Assembly: GCA_001430745.1 (NCBI GenBank)
Contig: KQ481967.1
Span: forward strand, 305,660-330,212
Reading direction: 5' to 3'
Origin: Auxenochlorella pyrenoidosa
Lineage: Eukaryota; Chlorophyta; Trebouxiophyceae; Chlorellales; Chlorellaceae
DNA length: 24,553 nucleotides
Under the pieces are notes generated by a model. It was not told the DNA's origin and searched no databases. It worked only from the letters and a program-made list of their open reading frames with translations. Below are positions 9,863 through 18,924 of the stretch, in pieces. A program made the position numbers and the translations under genes. The first letter of the stretch is position 1. Each line of letters starts with the position of its first letter.

Positions 9863-11287
9863 GGTTACTCCGGCGGTCTGGGGGACTGCGGGGGCCTCCC
9901 AGTTGCCAACCTGGCTTGAAAGAGGCCGAAGGCGGCTGCAGCTGGGTGCCTTGCAGGCGGGGGCGGGCGCCGCATGCACTCCATGGGCACAAATGGCCGG
10001 GGGCTGGGCCGCTCCCTTGCCCGCAGGCTGCTCAATCTAATGACAGGTCGAGTCGCATCCAAAGTGCATTCACACAAGCCCGCAAGGGCATCGCGGCCAA
10101 CTCTCTGTGCTGCCGTCTGGCCACTGCAACAGACTCCCCGCCCCCTCAGCTTGCTAGCAATCTGCTCGATCGTCCGCACGAGCGATGTTGTCACCGCGGT
10201 GAGCAGCAACTCACCGTGGGCGGCGGCAAGCGAGGCTGCTCGTTGCAGGCAGCCTCGATGCGACGGGCGCAAGCTGGTGTGCTGGTTACAACCAGGGAGT
10301 CAGGGATTGTATGCATTCACGCCAGTGTCTTTCAATGTGTCTTGCTATTCCAGACAATCAGAGGAGCAGTGCTGCAGCTTGGGCGCTGCAGTTCAACAAG
10401 CGCCCTGCCCTTGCATCTTTGCCCAAGCTGCCGACCCTGCATAGTTGGCGGTGGCCGACCCTAGCCTGGCTGCTCCCTGTCATGCATTCGAGCGCCGCAC
10501 CATGCTGTGCATGTGGTTTCGTTGATGGATGCGCCCTGCTCACCCGCATCCTGCCAGCCATCATCGCATGCCGGTTATTGAAGTGCGTTCTTCCTGCATG
10601 CCACATGGTGGGCCACCAGCATGGCACACAGTCCTCCAGTATACTACAGTTCCCTCACAGAATGACGATGCTGCCTGCCAGGAGTACCACTCTCTTCCCA
10701 TGCTTGCATTGCACTACCGCTCTGGGTTCTCTCTGGGCCTGCACACAGGAGTTTCCCTTCAGCCATCCCTGCTGTTGCGCCTGGCTGCATGATCACGCTC
10801 AGCTTGTGCCTTCTGCTCTCCAGCGCCTTCCTGTCTAGGTGGAAGTGCATGCAGGCTTGCTCGTCTTTGCATCCACTGCCGCAAGGCACATGTTGCCATT
10901 TGAAATGGACGACGGCAGGGCCTGATCAGCCATGGACTGCAGGACACCTGGGGATCCCCCGACCCAATTGCTGAGTGCATTGCACACAGAATTCAGAAGT
11001 CATGTGCAAATGCTTACTGCCGCCACACCAATCAACGAAATGCAACCGGTGGAAGGGCAGCGAGAAGGCGCATCCCCGTGTGGCCCCGCTGAGCACAGCA
11101 GGGTCCTGCTGTCGCAAGTGTGTCTGTTCTACAGCACTCCATCCTTGTCCATCCGACGGCAGGCCCAGCAATCGACAGACTCACATCAGCACGAGCTTGG
11201 ACAAGAGGGCGAGCCGGAGGCAGGCTTCTTCAGGCGGGCGCACGGCGCGCCCAGGGGTGTCTCTGCGGGAGCAGCTGCATTCCCGAA
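9863..11287. promoter_or_regulatory. 1.4-kb divergent intergenic region, RPSA / ZIP
   Basis: Lies between the RPSA ATG (9862, minus) and the proposed ZIP ATG (11288, plus), so it contains both promoters and 5' UTRs. It is somewhat less GC-rich than its surroundings. I recognise no protein, tRNA or snoRNA here. The ZIP frame is open upstream to 11120, so a longer or spliced ZIP N-terminus cannot be excluded. Confidence 0.45.
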
Positions 11288-13216
11288 ATGCCCCTGTTCA
11301 CGCCGGAGGAGCAGTGGGCGCTCACGCTCACCACGTTTGCGGGGCTGTCCACCTCGCTGGGGGCTGCCTTTGCGGTGAGCAATACATTCACAGCATCCAA
11401 GCCGAAAACAGCAGCGGGAACCGCCAGGGCTGCATCTAGCAGTGGCTCCGCCCGCCGCCACTGCCATCGCTGCCGCCTGCTGCTCTCTGCAACGAGCAGT
11501 GTCCGTCCTGCTGGCCGCTCTGCCCTGTGCAGGTCATCAAGCACCCTGATGATGCGCTGCTGGCGCTGCTGTTAGGAAATGCCATTGGCGTCATGTTTTT
11601 GCTGTCGGTGGCAGAGATGTGGATACACAAGTGAGGCCCGGGGCGCTGGCAGCGGCTCGAGTGACGTCTGCAGCGTGTGCAGGGCAATCACGGCCTGCTC
11701 AACAGTCCACGGCCCTGGAGGAGCGCTGCATCATGGGGGCATCATGAAAGCGCGGCTGTGTTGCTCAGCTGGCGAGCCAAGGTCTCTTCGCCTTCGTCCG
11801 CAACGCTGCTCCTGCCCCCCTTCCATCCTCCCGGCAGCGCCGCCGTGCACGGCTGGCCCGAGATCACCACCGCCTTTGCGCTGGGCGCGCTGCTGTACCA
11901 GGTGGCGCAGCCCTACATCCCCGACTTTGGCACCCACCACCACGACCACGAGCACCCCGACCCCCTCGAAAAGGTGGGCACAGCACGGGCGGCGCGGGCC
12001 GACGCCATGACCAGTCTTCGACGCCCCAGCCCCAGCAGCTCCGGACCACCCATACCTCGCCTGTCAGCTTGCCTGGCAACCCGATGATGCGCCGCGCTCA
12101 GGGGCTGCCCTGGATGGCGCTGCCGCCACCTCGCTGCGTGCCCGCAACTCGTCGAGCACACTCACAACTTGGAACCTCCTCTGCCCTGCCCTGCAGATGT
12201 GGGTGGACGACCCAGCGGCAACTAGCTACTCCCTGCCCAGCCCCGGGCGCGTGGAGCGGCAGGACAGCAGCGGCAACGGTCAGCAGCGACGCCCCGTGGC
12301 GCGCAGCATTGCAACCGCCCTGGGGTCAGCCAGCCCAGCCACGGCAGAGCCGCTGGCAGACAGCATGCTGAGCGGTTCAGCGGGCAGCCGTCGGGACGGC
12401 ATAAGGCCGACTAGCAGCGGAGGCAGCAGCGGCGGAGGCGGCGGCGGAGCAGGCGCCGCAAATGGCAGCAGCAGCAGCAGCGAGGGCAGCGGCAGGAAGG
12501 GGTCCCGCTTGCGGCCGCGCCAGCTGCTGCGGCTAGGGTGAGGCGCCGCCCGCCCTGGGGAGCCACCGCCTGCATGCCAGTCTGCCTGCTTGCCAGCACT
12601 CTTATGTCGGCGCGCACACCCCGCCTCGGCCTGCTGCTGCATGACAAGCTCTTGCCTTGCCTTCATGCCTGCGCCTCCCCGCTGCAGGCTGCTCATGGCA
12701 GTGACCATGACGCTGCACAACCTACCAGAGGTGAGGGCCCCTGGGCTGAGGGGGGCTGGTAGCAGGCAGGCAGGCAGGCAGGCAGGCAGGCATGTAGCGT
12801 GCCCTGGCCCCAGCCTCCCTAGCAAATCGCCCGAAACGCCGCCCCTCCTGGCTCCCCCAGGGCTTTGCCGTCGCCTTTGCCGCCTTCACCGACTTTGGGC
12901 CCATCATGGCGGCGGCGATTGCTGTGCACAACATACCCGAGGTGGGACAAACGCAGGGCCCGTGCGTCGACCGGCGGTGCATGGCCCCAGGTGCTGACCG
13001 CGAGGGCTGTGCTCCCCACAGGACGCTCCTTCGCTGCCGCACCACCCTTTCACATGTCTGCATGTCACGCGGCTGCAGGGCGTGATTGTTGCAGCCCCCA
13101 TGTACGCCGCCACCGGCAGCCGGTGGAAGGCTGTGGGCCTGGCCACCGCCAGCGGGCTGTCGGAGCCGCTGGGCGCCCTGCTGGCGCTGCTTCTGGTCAA
13201 GCCCTTTCTGACGGAG
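11288..13216 (+). CDS. ZIP-family divalent metal transporter, C-terminally truncated
   Basis: The seven exons are 11288-11374, 11533-11630, 11838-11973, 12197-12537, 12688-12730, 12861-12941 and 13079-13216. They give 308 residues in frame. ZIP proteins carry Zn, Fe or Mn into the cytosol. Helix 1 lies at about residues 10-30, helix 2 at 37-58 and helix 3 at 70-89. These are followed by a His-rich loop (HHHDHEH, 95-101) and a long disordered Ser/Gly insert (108-220). Helix 4 carries HNLPEG (231-236), helix 5 HNIPEG (258-263) and helix 6 SGLSEPLGA (287-295). The two HNxPEG motifs are the metal-binding core of the ZupT/GufA-like branch. Family members then have helices 7 and 8; none follows here. 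A donor GTGGGC at 13217 leads only to a TRM13 exon at 13423. Splicing to it would add 14 residues and stop at TAA 13465-13467. Confidence 0.85.
12763..12792 (+). repeat. CAGG tetranucleotide repeat in ZIP intron 5
   Basis: About seven uninterrupted CAGG units lie between exons ending at 12730 and starting at 12861. Confidence 0.8.
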
Positions 13217-13422
13217 GTGGGCGCGACTGGCACTGACGTGACGGCCGGCGCCAGCGCTGCCTGGCAGCAGCCTGCACGGGGAAGCATGTGTTCTCAGCGG
13301 CTGGCGGCGCGGCATGCGTGCCACCTGTTCAGCAAACAGTTGCAGACGTGTTTGCCTGGCTGGACCCGGTTGGAGCCGCCCCCCCGACCCCCACCACACA
13401 CACACCCCTCAACCCCAAGCAG

Positions 13423-14796
13423 GGGACTGCGGCACCTGGACCTGCAGCGGCTTCGCTGCGACATTAAAGATTTTGACGTATCTCAGGTGGCCGCCGCCGC
13501 TGCTTGCTGATCCTCCGCCTCAGCCCCTGCTCGATGCCATGCCCAGCCACTGCTTACACGTCTGGCTCTGCCGCTCGCAGCCTGTGCGCATGGCCCTGCC
13601 TGAAGGGCGGCAGGCTGCTGTGCGTGGCTGAATGGCGTGGGCACACAACCAGCCCTGCCCTGGCTGTGCCCGCAAGTTCCTGGCTGAAGGGACAGCATTA
13701 CTATCAGGCACATCCCGGCCCGCCTGCCATCACCTGCATCCCCCCCCAACCCCCCTGGTTCTGCAGGTGGCGGGCCTGCAGGGCGGGGCAGCGCCCTGGG
13801 TGGCCTTTGGCAAGCACCTGTGCGGCGCAGCCACCGACTTCACGCTGCGCAGCTGCGCCCGCGAGCTGCAGCGGCAGCGGCGGCAGGGCGGGGCGGGGGC
13901 GCCCGCTGGGCGCGGCGTGCGCGGCCTGGCGGTGGCCACCTGCTGCCACCACCGCTGCAGCTGGCAGCACTTTGTGGCTCAGCAGGACATGGGGGAGCTG
14001 GGATTCAGCCCCGAGGAGTTTGAGGTCATAGCCTGGATGACGGGTGAGGGCGGGCCCTGCAGGCGGGGGCGCGCTGCACCCTGCCGTCGGCAGCTGCCTG
14101 GTTGCGCACCCTGCTGGGCGCCGGGTGGGGGGGTTGGCTGCAGGGTTGGGAGGCATTGGCGCACCCGCTTACAAAGCCTCGCCAGGTAACCCAGTCCCAC
14201 AGGCGGGTGCATCGCAAGGCCTCTCAAAACCTCCAGGCCCCTCTCCCTGGGCCCAGGGGCTGGCTGCGCCGCGCCTGCCTCGCCGGCGCCCACGCCTGTC
14301 GCCGCCCGTGGGTCCCCGCTGCAGGCTGGGCGCTGTGCGGCCACGAGGCGCCGGCCGGCTGCGGGGGCGCTGACGGGGCAGACGACCAGCAGCAGGCGGA
14401 GCAGGGGCCGGGCCGGGCACAGCAGCAGGCGCAGCCGCAACAGGACAGCCGGCACGAGGCGCTGGCCCAGCCGGGCCAGAAGCGGGGCCGGAAGGGGCCA
14501 CCCCGCCATCGCCTACGCATGCAGCGGCAGCGCCGCCAGCAGCAGACGCGGCAGCTGCGGCCGAGCCCTGGCGCCCGCAGGCGGCCCTGCCGCGCGACCG
14601 CAAGATTGCCATTGGCGGCCGCTGCAAGCGGCTGATCGATGCCGCCCGCCTGCGCTGGCTGCGGCGGCAGGGCTTTGCCAGCGCGGGGCTGGTGCAGTAT
14701 GTGGCCCCTGCTGTCAGCGGGGAGAACCGGCTGCTGCTGGCCGTGGCGCCGGGCGGCCCCTGCGGCGAAGCCCATGGCGCAGAAGCTGCAGCCTAG
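13423..14796 (+). CDS. TRM13: TRM13 tRNA 2'-O-methyltransferase, C-terminal half only, with probable frame break
   Basis: Visible exons are 13423-13486, 13767-14043 and 14325-14796. TRM13 methylates the 2'-OH of nucleotide 4 in the acceptor stem of some tRNAs, using SAM. Seen here are LQRLRCDIKDFD (exon 1), AFGKHLCGAATDFTLRSC and ATCCHHRCSW (exon 2), MTGWALCG across the next join, and RKIAIGGRCKRLIDAARLRW plus GENRLLLAVAP before the TAG at 14794-14796. The N-terminal CHHC/CCCH zinc fingers and the SAM-binding motif I are absent: the 206 bases upstream lie between these exons and a ZIP exon and encode neither. WALCG and the C-terminal block are in different frames, and 14374-14596 contains no GT dinucleotide, so no ordinary donor lies there. 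One 47-nt GT-AG candidate (14335-14381) would restore the frame but deletes CG. It may be a pseudogene, a gene fused to ZIP, or an assembly artefact. Confidence 0.75.
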
Positions 14797-15086
14797 TGCA
14801 GGCGGTTGGCTGCCTGCTTGGATCTGTCACGATGCCCTGCTGAACTGCAGACTGCGGTGTGAAGGATGAGTCTGAAGGCCTAAAGGCTTGCAAATCCGGC
14901 ACAGTTCCTGTGGGCAGCATTGCAGGTGCCCACTGCAAGGGATGCCTGACCTGGGTGCCGCCAGCTGGCCTCACTGACCGGAATCGGTGTGTGGCCGCCC
15001 GGCCTCCACTGAGACCTCCCATGCGCGCACACACACGCACGCTCAATGATCATCCTTTCTCTTCGGCTTTTCGTGCTGTTCTCACA

Positions 15087-15124
15087 GAGGGTTTGGTGCC
15101 AAACCCTCAAGTCGATTGTTTTTT
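15087..15124. repeat. Perfect inverted repeat followed by a T run
   Basis: GAGGGTTTGG and CCAAACCCTC are separated by TG (15087-15108); TTTTTT follows at 15119-15124. A stem-loop with a downstream T run resembles the 3' end of a small RNA gene. The right arm also contains AAACCCT, the core of plant telo-boxes. No RNA gene could be assigned. Confidence 0.6.
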
Positions 15125-15482
15125 AGCGTCCGGGGTTATTATAAGCAGCAGAAGCATATATTTAGACTGATTTCGGTGAAGGCTTGTGTGGGGCCCCTGA
15201 TTCTGGCGAGCGGCACTCCGAGGCGGCGGCGCCTGTAGGCCACACAGACCTGATGCTCCTGAACGTGGAATCCTCTGCCTCCAAGCATCTATGTATCCGG
15301 GAGGATCATGCCGCACACTAATTACATGCTGAAAATTACATGCTGCAAGAGAGTGCGCTGTGAGCCAAAGCAACTGTCTCAGCCGACCCGCCCCGCAGTG
15401 CCGCACTGGCCAGTGCGGGCCATGGTGGGCAAAGTTGAAGCCGTGGCACCTGCACCCACACGCTTGTCTTCAGCACTACTCG

Positions 15483-15487
15483 TTACA
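15483..15487 (-). terminator. Candidate TGTAA poly(A) signal of the unknown minus-strand gene
   Basis: TGTAA on the minus strand about 310 bases after the stop codon at 15800-15802. Another TGTAA (15804-15800) overlaps the stop codon itself and is less likely to be used. Confidence 0.35.
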
Positions 15488-15799
15488 TCACAGGCACACT
15501 CACACATTGCAGAAACAAATAAAGCAGAGCAGCAGCGGAAGCAGACTATGCGCAAAGAGCATGCAAGCAGCGCTGCCAAGGCGCAAGACGAAAGGCAGTT
15601 CAAGGCCAGGGGCAGTGGTAGGTTCAAAGCATTCAAAATTTCCAAGGGTAGAGCTTGCCCATCCCAAACAAAGTGCACATGAGAAGTTTCCATGCATTCT
15701 AGGCGCATCAGACAGTAGAGAAATGTTCATATTGTCTTGATCATGTTCCACACGTTCCAGCCGCTCTGTCAAGTGCAGCATTGGCTGCCCTGCAGTTAA

Positions 15800-18024
15800 T
15801 TACAGCGGGCTGTTCTCATCTGCGCTGTGCCCATCTGCCAGCCGGCCACGGCGCACCGCGGCAGCCTGCACCGCCGGCGCTGCCTGCAGGCGGGGGCGCA
15901 CATCCTCGGCGGCAGGCTGCTTCTGATGGCGCGGCTTCCCGGCGCCTGCAAGCGCTGCCGGACGCTGGGGCAGGGCCTGCAGGGCCTGCGCCAGCTGCGC
16001 CAGCAGCGGGCGCGGCGACAGCCGCCTGTTGCCTGCGCCCTGCTGGCCGCGACGGACTGCTGGGATGAGGCTGCCTGATGCAGCGGACGAGGACGTGCCC
16101 GCCTCCTCTGCAGCCAGAAGAGCATCAGAGGAGCTGCAGGCTGCCAGGCCGGGCGCTGGAGCGTCCCCCCCTGCACGTGCCATGCCTGAGGCTTCGCCGG
16201 GGCTGCACACTGCGCTGGTCACGGCGGCCCGTCGCGGCATGGCACGGGAGGCAGCTGCGCTGCCACAGTCGCCGTCGCTGCCGCCCTCATCAGTGCCCAC
16301 GCTGATGCACTGCTGCGCGCCTTGGATGATGGCAACAAAGGAGGGTGTGCGGGCAGCACCCACCAGCACCTCCTCTTGCTCTGCCGGGCTGCGGCCCTTG
16401 CGCGTGGCCGGCAGCTGCCAGGCGCCTGGCGGCGCACAGCCTGCGCCAGCTGGTGTGCTTGCCCAGCCAGCCTCCAAGTCAGCCACCTCGATTTCAAACA
16501 CGGGAGACTCTGCAGGGGCGAGGCTGGGGCCGCAGCAGCTGCTGCCGGGCTGCGTACGCATCGAGCAAGAGCTGCCGCCGCGGCGGCCGTGACCGTCGCT
16601 GGCAGGAAACAAGGGCGGGGGCCATGCCGCTGCCGCAGCAGCAGGGCTCAAGTCAGGAACCGTGCCCGGGCAGGCGCCTGCCACTGCACGGGTTGCTGGG
16701 AGGGCCGTGCCCTGCTGTGGCTGCGCCTGCACTTTTCTCTGGCTGTGCAGCGGAGCTACCTGTGGCCCTGCTTCTGCGCTTGTTTGGAACACAGGGGCAA
16801 GCGAGAAGCCGGCGGCTGCTGCCGCAGGCAGTGCGGCATGGCCTGCGGTGTGGCAGGGCAGCGGGCCGGGCGTGCCATCAAGAGCGCAGAGAGCCAGCAC
16901 CAGAGAGGGCTGTCTGGAGCGGGGCCGAGCCAGGCCGGACCCCCACCATGCCAGGCAACTCCTTGCATTCGATATGAGAACACCCACGCCTCAACCGGAG
17001 CTACAAGGTCCTGCACCCACCTGTTGATGAGGAGCCCAGCTTCTGCCTGTGCTGGTGCTGGTGGTGGTCTGCCCTGCGGTGGACGTCCCTGCCGCGCCCC
17101 TGCATGCCTTGCGCCCCCTGCAGCTGACCACGCGAGCTGCTGCATGGTGGGAAGTCGGCGTCAAGGCTGTGCCCAAGGCCCCTCTCCAGCTCCTCGATCG
17201 TTCTCCTGCTTGGTAGGAAGAAAGCCCCGAGCAGCACATCAGCGTGGACACAGGCAGGACACACAGCGCACCCAGGCGGAAGGGCAGGCGGCCAAGCAAG
17301 AGGGTGGCGGCCGGCAGTGCATCCGCTGCATCCAGGCAGCCCTTTGCGAGGGCACCTGCCGGAGGTGGTTCCGCGCCACCAAGGAAAATGAGCCAAAATG
17401 CAGGCAGCGCCGCGCACCTGTGATCTGCCTGCTCCTCCCTCAGTCGCCGCCGCTCCCGCTCCCGCCGGGCCGGCGACACCTGCCGGCGCCGCTGCCCCGC
17501 TGCAAACGCGCCACGCACCTGCTCTGCTGGCGCTAGGGGCGCGGCGGCAGGCGAACCAGCAGCAGAGTTTGCTGCAGAGGCAGCGTGGGCTACACCGCTG
17601 CCGTCCAGCCACAACAGCGCATCTGCAAGGCTGCTGGGTGCTTGGATGGCGCGGGGGCTGAGGCTCCCAGCAGCCAGAGGCAGCTTGGAGGGTGATGGGG
17701 GCACGGCGCCTCCAAGCGTTAGCAGGGGCGGGAAGGGCAGGTGGGGCGTGGGGTGCTCTGCAAGTTGCAGCGGCAGGCGGCGGGAGAGCGGCCCCGCCGG
17801 CGGGTTGCCCTGGCGGCGCTCCTCGCCGCACAGAGCTGCCTCCTCTTCCAAGTCCTGCAGCACGGTTGACGCTTCATGCAGCTGCTCAAACAGGGCCTAG
17901 AGAAAGAAGACCACTGGACTCCGCTTGGCCGTCCCTGTGACGCAGGTGCGGCTATTCCGGCGCTGCAGCATGATCCGCAGCTCACCTGCTCAAGGCAAGA
18001 GCTCAAAAGGCGCCGAATGAGCAT
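15800..18024 (-). CDS. Unrecognised 581-residue protein
   Basis: The proposed exons are 18024-17986, 17896-17418, 17205-17021 and 16842-15800. They total 1746 nt, or 581 residues plus TAA, and the frame closes at each GT-AG junction. I do not recognise the family. The N-terminus MLIRRLLSSCLEQALFEQ runs into an acidic helical stretch (VLQDLEEEAALCGEE). Residues about 150-190 are strongly charged (PARRERERRRLREEQADH, then RRTIEELERGL) and could form a coiled coil. A His/Gln-rich patch (DHHQHQHRQK) follows, and the C-terminal 346 residues are a low-complexity Ala/Ser/Pro/Gln-rich exon with one more structured-looking patch (TPSFVAIIQGAQQCISVGTDE) and a basic, Gln/Leu-rich end. The acceptor at 16842 is the least certain choice. 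The gene is divergent from sulfite reductase. No membrane segment or catalytic motif is apparent. Confidence 0.5.
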
Positions 18025-18924
18025 TGCGGCGCCTCGCAAGGTTGCACCCAGCTTGACTGCGCTGACTGAATGAAGCCCCTCGCTGAACTTTGATCAGAAG
18101 ACGGCAGAGGCGTTATGACTCGGGAACCGGCACGCAAGGGCGCTCGAAATCTTGACAGCACCAGCTGTGGCGCCTGCGTGGCAGGGCCCAGCACGCGCCG
18201 AGCAATTCTGGGATGCCAAGGGCAGCCAGGCAGAGAAATGTGCCGCTTGCAGGCTTAACATGCACCAGAGTCACGTATGTAACGGCATAAAAGTGAATGT
18301 GCAAGCAACAGAGCCCTGCATCTGGGCATGATAACATCCGGGGCGCCTGTTGTGCTGCTGCGCTTCCACGCGGCACGTTTGTGACAGTGAGAGCTGTGTT
18401 TTGAACTCTCTCCCACCCGACAACAGGCAGCAGCAGGACATAAAACTGCTGTCAGCTGGCTGAAGGTGCAACACGCCCTGGCCCAGGCTGGGAGTTTGCC
18501 ACTGGCCGACTGAAGCCGAAGTCGCTGCCAGCCGCCGCCGCCGTCGTCATCGCACTGCCGCCAGCCACTGCATCGGCTGCCCAGGCGACCACCATGTTCC
18601 TGCATGGCACACCCTACAAGTTGGCAACGGTGGGGGGCCTCAACAGCCCCTCTACAGGGTGTGCGCGGGCGGGTCCGCAAGCTGGAGGGCTTGCGGAAGC
18701 GCAGCCTTTTCTGGACGATCCCAGACAAGCCCTGCGGCTGATGTAATGGCTGATCAGACCGCTCGGCACAGTTCCTTTTGCTTGCACAGCACAGCATGCC
18801 CCGCTCCGGCATTCGCCGGGCGCTTGACGCCGCTGGTTTGTTGCCAACCCCAACACCCGGCTGGTGATTCGTTCAGGCAGGCCGCAGGGCGCCCGCTCGC
18901 TCGCCTGAGCACCAGCTTGCAAAC
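18025..18924. promoter_or_regulatory. 900-bp divergent intergenic region, unknown gene / sulfite reductase
   Basis: Separates the minus-strand ATG at 18024 from the plus-strand ATG at 18925 and must hold both promoters. Minus-strand open frames at 18255-18812 show no family resemblance and no splice support. I find no RNA gene. Confidence 0.45.

Larger units (their letters stand above)
14797..15799. other. 1-kb convergent intergenic region, TRM13 / unknown gene
   Basis: Contains the 3' regions of both flanking genes. It is AT-richer than the rest of the window. It holds a perfect 10-bp inverted repeat at 15087-15108 followed by a T6 run, and a minus-strand TGTAA at 15483-15487. Small ORFs here match nothing I recognise. 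No tRNA or U-snRNA was identified. Confidence 0.5.

Noticed and set aside
15252..15335. CTGATGC ... CTGA strings near 15252-15335 as another snoRNA
   Set aside because: No terminal stem and box spacing wrong; probably chance.
18255..18812. 185-codon minus-strand open frame upstream of sulfite reductase
   Set aside because: No family resemblance, no splice support and Cys/Arg-rich composition typical of chance frames in GC-rich DNA.
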